A DNA stretch of 64,000 nt from Pseudomonas sp. LBUM920 (GTDB lineage Bacteria; Pseudomonadota; Gammaproteobacteria; Pseudomonadales; Pseudomonadaceae). Shown here piece by piece: positions 18,790 through 28,053 of the stretch (within the stretch, counting starts at the first letter, position 1; every line of letters starts with the position of its first letter). The stretch is taken from NCBI RefSeq assembly GCF_003852315.1, contig NZ_CP027762.1:5561501-5625500 (forward strand), written 5' to 3'. Both the position numbers and the translations under genes were made by a program. Below the pieces are notes generated by a model. The model searched no databases. It had not been told where the DNA came from and saw only the letters and a program-made list of their open reading frames with translations.

Positions 18790-18829
18790 GCAACTTGCAT
18801 GAAGAAGACCGTTCTTGCATGCAAGTTGC
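18790..18829. repeat. Long inverted repeat between pnp and the BON gene
   Basis: GCAACTTGCATG (18790-18801) and its perfect complement CATGCAAGTTGC (18818-18829) enclose AAGAA/TTCTT with a GACCG loop, giving a nearly continuous 17-base-pair hairpin. No T run follows in either direction. It lies about 150 bases upstream of the BON gene start, so it could be an operator or an RNA element. Confidence 0.7.
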
Positions 18830-18880
18830 GGCTTTTGGGATTTACTAAGCATCTGATTTATCGGCATTTTCCTACGCGCA

Positions 18881-18912
18881 TAAAAAAAGGACTCCGAAGA
18901 GTCCCTTTTTTC
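18881..18912 (-). terminator. Bidirectional-looking terminator after pnp
   Basis: The stem GGACTC/GAGTCC with loop CGAA is flanked by seven A on one side and six T on the other, so it can terminate in both directions. It lies 20-50 bases beyond the pnp stop and closes the long translation operon. Confidence 0.9.
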
Positions 18913-18930
18913 AGCATGAGGCCAGGGTAA

Positions 18931-21036
18931 TTAAACGCCCGAAGCCTTGGCTGCTGCTACGTCCTTGATGGACAGCTTGATACGGCCGCGGTTGTCCACG
19001 TCCAGTACCAGCACTTCCACTTCCTGACCTTCTTTGAGAATGTCGGTCACTTTCTCAACACGAGCGTCGCTCAGCATGGAGATGTGAACCAGACCGTCTT
19101 TGCCCGGCAGGATGTTGACGAATGCGCCGAAGTCGACGATGCGTTCAACTTTACCGACGTAGATCTTGCCGATCTCGGCTTCTGCGGTGATACCCAGAAC
19201 GCGCTGACGTGCAGCTTCTGCAGCTTCTTTGGTTTCGCCGAAGATCTTGATCGAGCCGTCGTCTTCGATGTCGATCGAAGCCTTGGTCTCTTCACAGATC
19301 GCACGAATGGTCGCGCCGCCTTTACCGATAACATCACGGATTTTGTCGGTGTCGATTTTCATCGCGATCATGGTCGGAGCATTTTCCGACAGCTCGGTGC
19401 GCGACTGACCAATGATCTGGTTCATCTGGCCGAGGATGTTCAGGCGCGCTTCCAGGGCTTGGCCCAGAGCGATTTCCATGATCTCTTCGGTGATGCCCTT
19501 GATCTTGATGTCCATCTGCAGCGCGGTAACACCTTTAGCGGTACCGGCTACTTTGAAGTCCATGTCGCCCAGGTGGTCTTCGTCGCCCAGGATGTCGGTC
19601 AGGATGGCGAACTTCTCGCCTTCTTTAACCAGGCCCATGGCGATACCGGCAACCGGAGCCTTCATCGGCACACCAGCGTCCATCAGCGCCAGGGAAGCAC
19701 CGCAGACCGAAGCCATGGAGCTGGAACCGTTGGACTCGGTGATTTCCGACACCACACGGATGGTGTACGGGAACACGTCGGCAGCAGGCAGCATGGCTGC
19801 AATCGAACGACGGGCCAGACGGCCGTGACCGATTTCGCGACGACCAGCACCACCCATGCGACCACACTCACCTACCGAGAACGGAGGGAAGTTGTAGTGC
19901 AGCATGAACGGGTCTTTTTTCTCGCCTTCCAGGGTGTCCAGCAGCTGTGCGTCACGGGCAGTACCCAGCGTTGCAACTACCAGAGCCTGAGTTTCACCAC
20001 GGGTGAACAAGGCCGAACCGTGGGTCTTCGGCAGAACGCCGACTTCGATGTTCAGCGGACGTACGGTGCGCGTGTCGCGACCATCGATACGCGGCTTGCC
20101 GTTAACGATGTTTTCGCGAACGGTGCGGTATTCGATTTCACCGAAGGCAGCTTTGACGTCGCTGGAAGAAGGCTGGCCTTCTTCGCCGGACAGCTTGGCC
20201 ACAACCTGTTCCTTCAGCTCGCCCAGGCGAGCGTAGCGGTCGGCCTTGACGGTGATGGTGTAGGCGTCGGAGATCGCAGCGCCGAACTCGGAGCGGATAG
20301 CACCCAGCAGTTCAGTCGCTTCGGCTTGTGGAGCCCAGGTCCAAGTCGGCTTGGCAGCTTCGGCGGCCAGTTCTTTAACAGCGTTGATCACAACCTGGAA
20401 CTCGTCGTGAGCAAACAGTACCGCGCCCAGCATCTGGTCTTCGGTCAGCTCTTTGGCTTCCGATTCAACCATCAACACGGCTTCCGACGTACCGGCAACG
20501 ACCATGTCCAGGCTCGACGCTTTCTGTTGTTCGTAAGTCGGGTTCAGCAGGTAGCCGGTGCTTTCATGGAAAGCAACGCGAGCTGCGCCGATCGGACCAT
20601 CAAAAGGAATACCGGAGATGGCCAGGGCAGCCGAAGTACCGATCATCGCAGCGATGTCCGGATCGGTCTTCTTGCTGGTGGAAACGACGGTGCAGACAAC
20701 CTGCACTTCGTTCATGAAGCCTTCTGGGAACAGCGGACGGATCGGACGGTCGATCAGTCGGGAAGTCAGGGTTTCTTTTTCGGAAGGACGGCCTTCGCGC
20801 TTGAAGAAACCGCCAGGGATCTTACCGGCAGCGTAAGTCTTTTCCTGGTAGTGAACAGAAAGAGGGAAGAAGCCTTTGCTTGGGTCAGCGGTCTTGGCGC
20901 CAACAACGGTCACCAATACGGTAACGTCGTCGTCAACGGTGACCAGCACTGCGCCGGAGGCTTGACGGGCGATACGGCCTGTCTCGAGGGTAACGGTCGA
21001 CTGACCGAACTGGAATTTTTTGATAACCGGGTTCAC
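18931..21036 (-). CDS. pnp: Polyribonucleotide nucleotidyltransferase (PNPase)
   Basis: A 3'-to-5' phosphorolytic exoribonuclease and degradosome component. Its 701 residues hold two RNase PH domains (about 1-220 and 310-540; GRREIGHGRLARR lies at the second), an alpha-helical linker, a KH domain (GKGGATIRAICEETKASIDIEDDG, around 560-585, shown in part) and an S1 domain (GKVERIVDFGAFVNILPGKDGLVH). The start is GTG with an AGGA-type ribosome site. It follows rpsO after 194 bases, the usual rpsO-pnp order, in which pnp is commonly autoregulated through its leader. Confidence 0.97.
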   Translation of the reverse strand: MNPVIKKFQFGQSTVTLETGRIARQASGAVLVTVDDDVTVLVTVVGAKTADPSKGFFPLSVHYQEKTYAAGKIPGGFFKREGRPSEKETLTSRLIDRPIRPLFPEGFMNEVQVVCTVVSTSKKTDPDIAAMIGTSAALAISGIPFDGPIGAARVAFHESTGYLLNPTYEQQKASSLDMVVAGTSEAVLMVESEAKELTEDQMLGAVLFAHDEFQVVINAVKELAAEAAKPTWTWAPQAEATELLGAIRSEFGAAISDAYTITVKADRYARLGELKEQVVAKLSGEEGQPSSSDVKAAFGEIEYRTVRENIVNGKPRIDGRDTRTVRPLNIEVGVLPKTHGSALFTRGETQALVVATLGTARDAQLLDTLEGEKKDPFMLHYNFPPFSVGECGRMGGAGRREIGHGRLARRSIAAMLPAADVFPYTIRVVSEITESNGSSSMASVCGASLALMDAGVPMKAPVAGIAMGLVKEGEKFAILTDILGDEDHLGDMDFKVAGTAKGVTALQMDIKIKGITEEIMEIALGQALEARLNILGQMNQIIGQSRTELSENAPTMIAMKIDTDKIRDVIGKGGATIRAICEETKASIDIEDDGSIKIFGETKEAAEAARQRVLGITAEAEIGKIYVGKVERIVDFGAFVNILPGKDGLVHISMLSDARVEKVTDILKEGQEVEVLVLDVDNRGRIKLSIKDVAAAKASGV

Positions 21037-21230
21037 GGTGTCCTACCTTCTTTGTGGCTCTTGGGGAACTTGTCTTCTTGCGAAATTCTTGGGCAATGCA
21101 GGGAATCGGCCCGACGCTCGTCCAGGGTAAAACGTGTATCCAGATAAAACTTGAGGCTGGGAGCCTGCCATGGGCCAGCGGGAATCCCACTGACACACGG
21201 CAGACAACCAACCTCTAGCGCAATCGCTGA

Positions 21231-21500
21231 TTAGCGACGCAGACCCAGGCGACCGATCAGAGCCTGATAACGACCCAGATCCTTGCCTTTCAGGTAGTCC
21301 AGCAGCTTACGGCGCTGGTTTACCATGCGGATCAGACCACGACGGGAGTGGTGATCTTTACCGTTGGCCTTGAAGTGACCTTGCAGCTTGTTGATGTTGT
21401 GGGTCAGCAGTGCAACTTGCACTTCTGGCGAACCAGTGTCACCAACAGCTTGCTGATAGTCAGCTACGATTTGTGCTTTTTCTTGAACGTCGAGAGCCAT
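21231..21500 (-). CDS. rpsO: 30S ribosomal protein S15
   Basis: S15 binds the central domain of 16S rRNA early in small-subunit assembly. The 89-residue sequence is complete and typical (MALDVQEKAQIV at the start, DHHSRRGL and RRKLLDYLK in the body, ending IGRLGLRR). A ribosome site AAAAAAGGA precedes the start. The leader carries several hairpins described separately, which suits S15 autoregulation. Confidence 0.98.
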   Translation of the reverse strand: MALDVQEKAQIVADYQQAVGDTGSPEVQVALLTHNINKLQGHFKANGKDHHSRRGLIRMVNQRRKLLDYLKGKDLGRYQALIGRLGLRR

Positions 21501-21522
21501 GAGGCAATCCTTTTTTCAGGAA

Positions 21523-21596
21523 ACCACCCAAAGGGTGATCTCAACAGGCCAGGGAAAAATCCCTGTATCTAAAAATGAGTGTTGACCGTGCCTGTT
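21523..21596 (-). promoter_or_regulatory. Structured rpsO leader
   Basis: On the minus strand three pairings precede the start codon: AACAGGC/GCCTGTT (21544-21550 with 21590-21596), CAGGGA/TCCCTG (21550-21555 with 21560-21565) and CACCC/GGGTG (21525-21529 with 21533-21537), the last just before the ribosome site. They resemble a translational operator for S15. The pairings are seen; the function is inferred from the known autoregulation of rpsO in other bacteria. Confidence 0.5.
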
Positions 21597-21615
21597 AACA
21601 GCCACACTCGTTCGG

Positions 21616-22533
21616 TCATTCTGACCGAATCAGTCGACGCGGCGCGATGCGCCCGTCTTCGCTCACTTCACCGATACCGATGAAGCGACCGTTATGATCC
21701 TGTACCCGCACCATACCGAACTTCGGAGCATCCGGGGCACGTACCGGTTGGCCATTGAGCCAGTAGAACGCGCTGTGCTCCGAGAAGTGCAGCAATGGCC
21801 AATCCAGCAAACCGCTGTCCGATGGCATCAGGAAGCGATCAACTGCTTCATTGCCGCCTTCGGCATGTACTGCTTCCAACTCTTCCAGCGTGACCGTCTG
21901 GGCCAGACTGAAAGGACCGGCCTGGGTGCGTCGCAATTCTGCAACGTACGCGCCGCAACCGAGCTTTTCACCAATATCTTCCACCAGGGTACGGATATAG
22001 GTGCCTTTGCTGCAGTCCACGGCCAAGCGGGCAGTGTCGCCTTCATGGGCGAGCAATTCCAAGCGCGCAATAGTAACAGAACGCGGTTCGCGCTCCACTA
22101 CTTCACCCGCACGTGCCAGCTTGTACAGAGGCTGGCCATCACGCTTGAGGGCCGAGTACATCGGCGGTATCTGACTGATTTGCCCACGAAAACCGGGTAA
22201 AGCAGCTTCAATATCAGCACGACCAACGGTCACGTCACGAACCTGCAGAACATCACCCTCGGCATCGGCCGTGGTGGTGGTCTTGCCCAGTTGCATCAGG
22301 GTTTCGTAACCCTTGTCGGAATCGAGCAGGTATTGCGAGAACTTGGTCGCCTCACCAAAGCACAACGGCAGCACGCCGGTGGCCAGGGGGTCGAGACTGC
22401 CGGTGTGCCCGGCCTTCTCGGCATTGAGCAGCCAGCGAACTTTCTGCAAGGCAGCATTGGAGGTAAAGCCAATGGGCTTGTCGAGCAGAATGATGCCGCT
22501 GACGTTGCGACGGATACGTTTGACCTGAGCCAC
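21616..22533 (-). CDS. truB: tRNA pseudouridine(55) synthase
   Basis: TruB makes pseudouridine 55 in the T loop of tRNAs and acts as an RNA chaperone. The catalytic aspartate lies in the motif HTGSLDPLATGVLPLCFGEATK (around residues 42-63, shown in part). A C-terminal PUA-like domain follows (PVRAPDAPKFGMVRVQDHNG region). Its 305 residues are normal. It starts 3 bases after rbfA ends, within the infB-rbfA-truB-rpsO operon. Confidence 0.96.
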   Translation of the reverse strand: MAQVKRIRRNVSGIILLDKPIGFTSNAALQKVRWLLNAEKAGHTGSLDPLATGVLPLCFGEATKFSQYLLDSDKGYETLMQLGKTTTTADAEGDVLQVRDVTVGRADIEAALPGFRGQISQIPPMYSALKRDGQPLYKLARAGEVVEREPRSVTIARLELLAHEGDTARLAVDCSKGTYIRTLVEDIGEKLGCGAYVAELRRTQAGPFSLAQTVTLEELEAVHAEGGNEAVDRFLMPSDSGLLDWPLLHFSEHSAFYWLNGQPVRAPDAPKFGMVRVQDHNGRFIGIGEVSEDGRIAPRRLIRSE

Positions 22534-22536
22534 CGC

Positions 22537-22932
22537 TTACTCCTTGGCGTCTTCAGGTGTGGACGGGTGCTGGCTGTCTTCAGCCACGGCGCGCTCGATC
22601 AGCGCCGACAGGTGCGCACCACGCACGACGCTTTCGTCGTAGTGGAAGTGCAACTGAGGCACGCTGCGCAGCTTCATTTCGCGGGCCAACTGCATGCGCA
22701 GGAAACCTGCAGCCGAGTTGAGCACCTTGATGCTTTGCGCGATTTCTTCGCTGCTGTCCTGGCCCATCACGGTGATGAAGATCTTCGCGTGACCTACGTC
22801 GCGGCTCACTTCAACGGCGGTGATGGTGACCAGGCCAACGCGTGGGTCTTTGACTTCGCGACGGATCAGTTGGGCCAGCTCGCGCTGCATCTGATCGCCG
22901 ATACGCTGGGTACGGCTGTATTCTTTTGCCAT
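22537..22932 (-). CDS. rbfA: 30S ribosome-binding factor A
   Basis: RbfA helps 16S rRNA 5'-end maturation and late 30S assembly, especially in the cold. The 131-residue protein has the KH-like fold sequence with DPRVGLVTITAVEVSRDV and LRSVPQLHFHYDES (around residues 80-95), and starts MAKEYSRTQRIGDQMQREL. It lies between infB and truB, the standard order. An infB-rbfA hairpin lies upstream. Confidence 0.97.
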   Translation of the reverse strand: MAKEYSRTQRIGDQMQRELAQLIRREVKDPRVGLVTITAVEVSRDVGHAKIFITVMGQDSSEEIAQSIKVLNSAAGFLRMQLAREMKLRSVPQLHFHYDESVVRGAHLSALIERAVAEDSQHPSTPEDAKE

Positions 22933-22986
22933 GTCTTGTTACCTGTTACTGCCACACGGTGAAACCAGTGGGGTCTGAAAGCGGCA

Positions 22987-23020
22987 AACGCCCGGCCTGA
23001 CAAAAGCCAGACCGGGCGTT
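22987..23020 (-). terminator. Hairpin between infB and rbfA
   Basis: AACGCCCGG/CCGGGCGTT with an inner CTGGC/GTCAG pairing on the minus strand, in the 159-base gap after infB. No T run is seen. It may act as partial terminator, processing site or mRNA stabiliser. A second smaller hairpin GGGCAT/ATGCCC lies near 23046-23060. Confidence 0.5.
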
Positions 23021-23091
23021 GCGTTTAGAGTCCGTACGCTGCGCGGGGCATCTGCATGCCCACGCGCCGCGTGGCTCCGGAAGTGCGCGAG

Positions 23092-25617
23092 TTAGAGGCT
23101 GCGAGCAACCTGAACCTTCTCGTAGACTTCGATCTTGTCGCCAGCTTTGACGTCGTTGTAGCTCTTGACGCCGATACCGCATTCCATGCCGGCACGCACT
23201 TCGGAAGCGTCATCCTTGAAGCGGCGCAGGGATTCCAGCTCGCCTTCGAAGATAACGATGTCTTCACGCAGTACACGGATTGGACGGTTACGGTGCACAA
23301 CACCTTCGATAACCATGCAACCGGCGATCGCGCCGAATTTCGGCGAGCGGAACACGTCACGCACCTCGGCAACACCCAGGATATTCTCCCGAACGTCGCT
23401 GCCAAGCATACCGGTAAGGGCTTTCTTGACGTCTTCGATGATGTCGTAGATGACGTTGTAGTAACGCATGTCCAGGCCTTCCTGCTCGACGATCTTGCGA
23501 GCGCCAGCATCGGCACGCACGTTGAAGCCGAACAGTACAGCGTTGGAAGCCAGTGCCAGGTTGGCGTCGGACTCGGTGATACCACCGACACCGCCACCGA
23601 CAACGCGCACTTGCACTTCGTCGTTACCCAGGCCGTTCAAGGCGCCGTTCAACGCTTCGAGGGAACCACGGACGTCAGATTTGAGGACGATGTTAAGCGT
23701 CTTCTTCTCTGCCTGGCCCATGTTTTCGAAGATGTTTTCCAGCTTGCCGGCGTGAGCACGGGCCAGTTTGACTTCGCGGAACTTGCCTTGACGGAACAGA
23801 GCCACTTCACGGGCTTTCTTCTCGTCGGCTACTACGCTCATCTCATCGCCAGCGTCCGGGGTACCGTCCAGGCCGAGAATCTCGACAGGGATGGAAGGAC
23901 CGGCTTCCTTGATTGGCTTGCCGTTCTCGTCGAGCATGGCACGTACACGGCCGTAGTTCGAACCGACCAGCACCATGTCGCCTTGGCGCAGCGTACCGTC
24001 TTGAACCAGAACGGTTGCAACCGGGCCACGACCTTTGTCGAGACGCGATTCAACCACAACACCGCGACCCGGGGCCGATGGCGTTGCTTTCAGTTCGAGT
24101 ACTTCAGCTTGCAGCAGGACCGCTTCGAGCAGCTCGTCTACACCGGTACCGACTTTTGCCGAGACCGAAACGAACGGCGTATCACCGCCCCACTCTTCGG
24201 ACGTCACGCCGTGAACCGACAGCTCGCTACGGATGCGATCGAGATCGGCGCCCGGCTTGTCGATTTTGTTCACGGCAACAACCAGTGGAACACCAGCGGC
24301 CTTGGCGTGCTGGACAGCTTCAATGGTCTGCGGCATCACGCCGTCGTCCGCTGCAACCACCAGAATCACGATGTCAGTCGCCTTGGCACCACGGGCACGC
24401 ATTGCGGTAAACGCGGCGTGACCAGGGGTGTCGAGGAAAGTGACCATGCCGCGTTCGGTTTCAACGTGGTATGCACCGATGTGCTGGGTGATACCGCCGG
24501 CTTCGCCAGCAGCTACCTTGGCACGACGGATGTAGTCGAGCAGCGAGGTCTTACCGTGGTCAACGTGGCCCATTACGGTCACAACTGGCGCACGGGAGAA
24601 CGACTCACCTTCAAACTTCAGGGACTCGGCCAGGGAATCTTCCAGGGCGGTGTCGCTGACCAGGGTCACTTTGTGGCCCAGCTCTTCAGCAACCAGTTGG
24701 GCAGTTTCCTGGTCCAGTACCTGGTTGATGGTCGCTGGAGTACCCAGTTTGAACATGAACTTGATGATTTCAGCAGCCTTGACCGACATCTGATTGGCGA
24801 GATCGCCAACCGTGATGGTCTCGCCGATCTGCACATCACGCACGACAGGGCCCGTTGGGCTCTGGAAACCGTGGGCGTTGCGCTTTTTCAGCTTGGCCTT
24901 GCCGCGACCACCACGACGGAAGCCATCGCTTTCTTCGTCGGTAGTACGTGGAGCAACGCGTGGAGCAGGCGCTTTCTCTTTGACCGAGGCACGATGTGGA
25001 GCGTTTTTACGCTCGCCATCGCCACCACCACCGCGACGATTGTTATCGTCGGCACGTGGTTTGTCCGGACGACGAGGCTCGTCGCGCTTGCGAGCGTCTG
25101 CTGCAGGAGCAGGTGCAGCGGCAACCGGAGCAGCCTCACGCACAGCTTCAACAGGCGCTACAGGAGCGGCGACCGCGTCAGTACCAGCAGGTTGCGCAGC
25201 AGCAGGCTGGCGGCGCGCTTCTTCTTCGGCGCGACGCTTGGCTTCTTCTTCAGCCTTCTGACGAGCAGCATTCTCTACTGCGCGACGTTCATCCAGTTCG
25301 CGTTTGCGCTCGGCTTCGATTTCTTCCGGGCTGCGCTGTACGAAGACTTTCTTCTTGCGTACTTCAACGCTGATGCTCTTGCTACCAGCAACACGCAGGG
25401 TGCTGGTGGTTTTGCGCTGCAATGTAATCTTGCGCGGTTCTTCCACTTTCGCCTTGTGGCTGCTCTTCAAGTGAGTCAGCAAAGACTGCTTCTCACTGTC
25501 GCTCACACCTTCATCGGCGGCGGTGTGCGGCAGACCTGCCTCACGCATCTGCTGCAACAGGCGCTCTACCGGTGTTTTGACCTCATCGGCCAGTTGTTTC
25601 ACCGTGACTTGCGTCAT
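23092..25617 (-). CDS. infB: Translation initiation factor IF-2
   Basis: IF-2 is the GTPase that brings initiator tRNA to the 30S subunit and promotes subunit joining. The 841 residues comprise an N-terminal IF2_N domain (MTQVTVKQLADEVKTPVERLL), a long charged, alanine-rich linker (about 90-260), and the G domain at about 340-510 with G1 GHVDHGKTSLLD, G3 DTPGH and G4 NKID, followed by the EF-Tu-like and C-terminal domains. The start is preceded by GGAGAGAAG. It lies 27 bases after nusA. Initiator tRNA is encoded at the head of the same cluster. Confidence 0.98.
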   Translation of the reverse strand: MTQVTVKQLADEVKTPVERLLQQMREAGLPHTAADEGVSDSEKQSLLTHLKSSHKAKVEEPRKITLQRKTTSTLRVAGSKSISVEVRKKKVFVQRSPEEIEAERKRELDERRAVENAARQKAEEEAKRRAEEEARRQPAAAQPAGTDAVAAPVAPVEAVREAAPVAAAPAPAADARKRDEPRRPDKPRADDNNRRGGGGDGERKNAPHRASVKEKAPAPRVAPRTTDEESDGFRRGGRGKAKLKKRNAHGFQSPTGPVVRDVQIGETITVGDLANQMSVKAAEIIKFMFKLGTPATINQVLDQETAQLVAEELGHKVTLVSDTALEDSLAESLKFEGESFSRAPVVTVMGHVDHGKTSLLDYIRRAKVAAGEAGGITQHIGAYHVETERGMVTFLDTPGHAAFTAMRARGAKATDIVILVVAADDGVMPQTIEAVQHAKAAGVPLVVAVNKIDKPGADLDRIRSELSVHGVTSEEWGGDTPFVSVSAKVGTGVDELLEAVLLQAEVLELKATPSAPGRGVVVESRLDKGRGPVATVLVQDGTLRQGDMVLVGSNYGRVRAMLDENGKPIKEAGPSIPVEILGLDGTPDAGDEMSVVADEKKAREVALFRQGKFREVKLARAHAGKLENIFENMGQAEKKTLNIVLKSDVRGSLEALNGALNGLGNDEVQVRVVGGGVGGITESDANLALASNAVLFGFNVRADAGARKIVEQEGLDMRYYNVIYDIIEDVKKALTGMLGSDVRENILGVAEVRDVFRSPKFGAIAGCMVIEGVVHRNRPIRVLREDIVIFEGELESLRRFKDDASEVRAGMECGIGVKSYNDVKAGDKIEVYEKVQVARSL

Positions 25618-25644
25618 GCACTTCTCTCCTCAGGCCGCGCCTAG

Positions 25645-27126
25645 TTACTCGAACCAATGGGCTCGGGCGGCCATGATCAACTTGCCGGCACGATCATCGT
25701 CAATGCCGTCGATGTCGAGCAGATCGTCAATAGACTGCTCGGCCAGGTCTTCGCGGGTAATTACGCCGCGCACCGCCAGTTCCATCGCCAAATCCTTGTC
25801 CATACCCTCAAGCGAGAGCAGGTCTTCGGCCGGATGGGCGTCTGCCAGCTTTTCCTCAGTAGCGATGGCTTTAGTCAACAAACGATCCTTGGCCCGAGCG
25901 CGAAGCTCGTTGACGGTGTCTTCGTCAAAGCCGTCGATGTTGAGCATTTCTTCCAACGGTACGTAGGCAATCTCTTCCAGGCTGGTGAAGCCTTCATCTA
26001 CCAGCACCTGCGCCAGGTCTTCGTCGACTTCCAGCTCGTCGATGAAGTTGCGCAGGATGTCACCGGTTTCAGCTTGCTGCTTAGCCTGGATGTCCGATTC
26101 GGTCATCACGTTCAGGGTCCAGCCGGTCAGTTGGCTGGCCAGACGCACGTTCTGACCACCACGACCAATGGCCTGAGCCAGATTATCTGCGCCAACGGCG
26201 ATGTCCATTGCATGGGCATCTTCGTCAACGATAATTGCCGCCACTTCAGCCGGCGACATGGCGTTAATTACGAACTGCGCCGGGTTATCGTCCCACAGGA
26301 CGATGTCCACACGCTCACCGCCCAACTCGCCCGACACTGCCTGGACGCGCGAACCGCGCATACCAATGCAAGCGCCCTGCGGGTCGATGCGTTTGTCCTT
26401 GGAGCGGACCGCGATCTTGGCGCGCGAACCCGGGTCGCGGGACGCAGCCATGACTTCGATCAGGCCTTCGGCAATTTCCGGCACTTCGATACGGAACAGC
26501 TCGATCAGCATTTCCGGCGCGGTACGCGACAGGATCAGCTGAGGGCCGCGGTTCTCGGTGCGGATTTCCTTGAGCAGCGCACGCAGACGCACGCCGACAC
26601 GGAAGGTTTCACGAGAGATGATGTCTTCGCGGGCCAGTAACGCTTCAGCGTTGTTGCCCAGGTCAACGATCACGTTGTCGCGGGTAACTTTTTTCACGGT
26701 ACCGGAGATGATTTCACCCAGGCGCTCGCGATAAGCGTCAACGACTTGAGCGCGCTCAGCTTCGCGAACCTTCTGCACGATGACCTGCTTGGCGGTCTGT
26801 GCAGCAATACGGCCGAATTCGATCGACTCGATCTTTTCTTCGACGACATCACCGACCTTGGCGCCAGGGTGCGTTTCAGCAACCTTGCTCGGCCAGGTTT
26901 CGATGGCCGGATCATCAAGATCGGCTTCTTCGACGACCGTCCAGCGACGGAAAGTCTCATAGGCACCGGTGTGGCGGTTGATTTCCACACGCAGATCAAC
27001 TTCGTCTTCAAAACGCTTTTTGGTAGCAGTGGCCAGGGCCAGCTCCAGCGCTTCAAAAATCACGTTTGCCGGTACGCCCTTTTCATTGGATACCGACTCA
27101 ACAACCAGCAGTACTTCTTTGCTCAT
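25645..27126 (-). CDS. nusA: Transcription termination/antitermination protein NusA
   Basis: NusA binds RNA polymerase and modulates pausing, termination and antitermination. The start MSKEVLLVVESVSNEKGV at 27126 was chosen as the family start; an in-frame extension of seven residues upstream is unlikely. Order: N-terminal polymerase-binding domain (1-125), S1 (GEIISGTVKKVTRDNVIVDLG), two KH domains (CIGMRGSRVQAVSGEL and GRGGQNVRLASQLTGW), and two acidic C-terminal repeats (LVDEGFTSLEEIAYV and LAVRGVITREDLAEQS). The full length of 493 residues is standard. Confidence 0.97.
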   Translation of the reverse strand: MSKEVLLVVESVSNEKGVPANVIFEALELALATATKKRFEDEVDLRVEINRHTGAYETFRRWTVVEEADLDDPAIETWPSKVAETHPGAKVGDVVEEKIESIEFGRIAAQTAKQVIVQKVREAERAQVVDAYRERLGEIISGTVKKVTRDNVIVDLGNNAEALLAREDIISRETFRVGVRLRALLKEIRTENRGPQLILSRTAPEMLIELFRIEVPEIAEGLIEVMAASRDPGSRAKIAVRSKDKRIDPQGACIGMRGSRVQAVSGELGGERVDIVLWDDNPAQFVINAMSPAEVAAIIVDEDAHAMDIAVGADNLAQAIGRGGQNVRLASQLTGWTLNVMTESDIQAKQQAETGDILRNFIDELEVDEDLAQVLVDEGFTSLEEIAYVPLEEMLNIDGFDEDTVNELRARAKDRLLTKAIATEEKLADAHPAEDLLSLEGMDKDLAMELAVRGVITREDLAEQSIDDLLDIDGIDDDRAGKLIMAARAHWFE

Positions 27127-27173
27127 CGTACGCCTCGCCTTTCGCAAGCCATTGGATCCGCGGGATCCGCGTC

Positions 27174-27632
27174 TCAGTCAAAACTGGGAATAATGTTGGC
27201 CTTGTCGATCATATCGATCGGCAACAGGAATTCATGGTCTTCTACCTGCACCACGACATCCTGTTCTTCTACACCGCGCAGAAGGCCCTGAAAGTTGCGT
27301 CGCCCTTCAAAGGGAGAACGCAGCTTGATCTTCACTTGTTCACCGGCAAATTTTGCAAACTGATCAATAGTGAACAGTGGGCGTTCCATGCCAGGCGAGG
27401 AAACTTCGAGGGTGTATTCAACGGAAATCGGATCTTCAACATCCAGGACACCGCTGATCTGACGGCTGACAATGGCACAATCGTCCACCAGCACGCCGCC
27501 CTCTTTATCGATATAAACGCGCAACATTGAGTGGCGACCTTGAGCCGAAAACTCAATACCCCAGCATTCATAGCCTAGGGCCACGACCACCGGGGCCAGC
27601 AAGGCCTGCAACTCTTCTAGCTTGCTCGACAC
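27174..27632 (-). CDS. rimP: Ribosome maturation factor RimP
   Basis: RimP is needed for 30S subunit maturation. I place the start at the GTG at 27632 (SSKLEELQALL), because a purine-rich GAGGGGG ribosome site lies just upstream and the resulting 152 residues match the family. Upstream in-frame ATGs would add a non-conserved extension. Typical segments are ALGYECWGIEF, RVYIDKEGGVLVDDC and EVSSPGMERPLF. It heads the rimP-nusA-infB group, right after the initiator tRNA, as in many gammaproteobacteria. Confidence 0.96.
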   Translation of the reverse strand: MSSKLEELQALLAPVVVALGYECWGIEFSAQGRHSMLRVYIDKEGGVLVDDCAIVSRQISGVLDVEDPISVEYTLEVSSPGMERPLFTIDQFAKFAGEQVKIKLRSPFEGRRNFQGLLRGVEEQDVVVQVEDHEFLLPIDMIDKANIIPSFD

Positions 27633-27740
27633 CTGAACCCCCTCGTGCATGTATGTGCATGCTGTGCAAAATAAAAAAATGGGCGAAACGCCCATCCTTG
27701 AAACGCCGTCGAACAGCGGCGTTGAAAGTGTCCAGCTAAC

Positions 27741-27762
27741 AAAAAGCCCCTTAAAAGGGGCT
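27741..27762 (-). terminator. Terminator/attenuator between tRNA-fMet and rimP
   Basis: On the minus strand AGCCCC-TTTTAA-GGGGCT is followed by five T. It lies about 10 bases after the tRNA and before rimP, so part of the tRNA transcription may stop here while the rest reads into rimP-nusA. Confidence 0.8.
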
Positions 27763-27772
27763 CCGCTAAAAC

Positions 27773-27849
<77 letters not shown>

Positions 27850-27911
27850 ACAAAGCTGGGGCGGAAGTATACGACCGATCCCTTACAGGGTCAATGTAAC
27901 CTTCCACCTAC

Positions 27912-27934
27912 AAGAAAGCCCGCAACAGCGGGCT
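27912..27934 (-). terminator. Terminator-like hairpin between the two tRNAs
   Basis: On the minus strand AGCCCGC-TGTT-GCGGGCT is followed by TTCTT. It lies just after tRNA-Leu and before tRNA-fMet. Confidence 0.65.
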
Positions 27935-27945
27935 CTCCTGATAAT

Positions 27946-28031
27946 TGGTACCGAGAAGGGGACTCGAACCCCTACACCCTATGGGCACAACCACCTCAAG
28001 GTTGCGTGTCTACCAATTCCACCACCTCGGC
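27946..28031 (-). tRNA. tRNA-Leu (anticodon GAG)
   Basis: An 86-nt class II tRNA on the minus strand with a long variable arm. The anticodon stem-loop CAACC-TTGAGGT-GGTTG gives anticodon GAG (reads CUC/CUU). The 3' CCA is encoded. It lies between secG and tRNA-fMet, 22 bases after the secG stop. Confidence 0.97.
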
Positions 28032-28053
28032 AATACAGCGTTTACAACCCTTC

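Noticed and set aside
19084..21147. Long plus-strand ORFs opposite pnp, infB, ftsH, carB and others
   Set aside because: The same codon-position effect. The opposite strand carries full-length conserved genes with all motifs.
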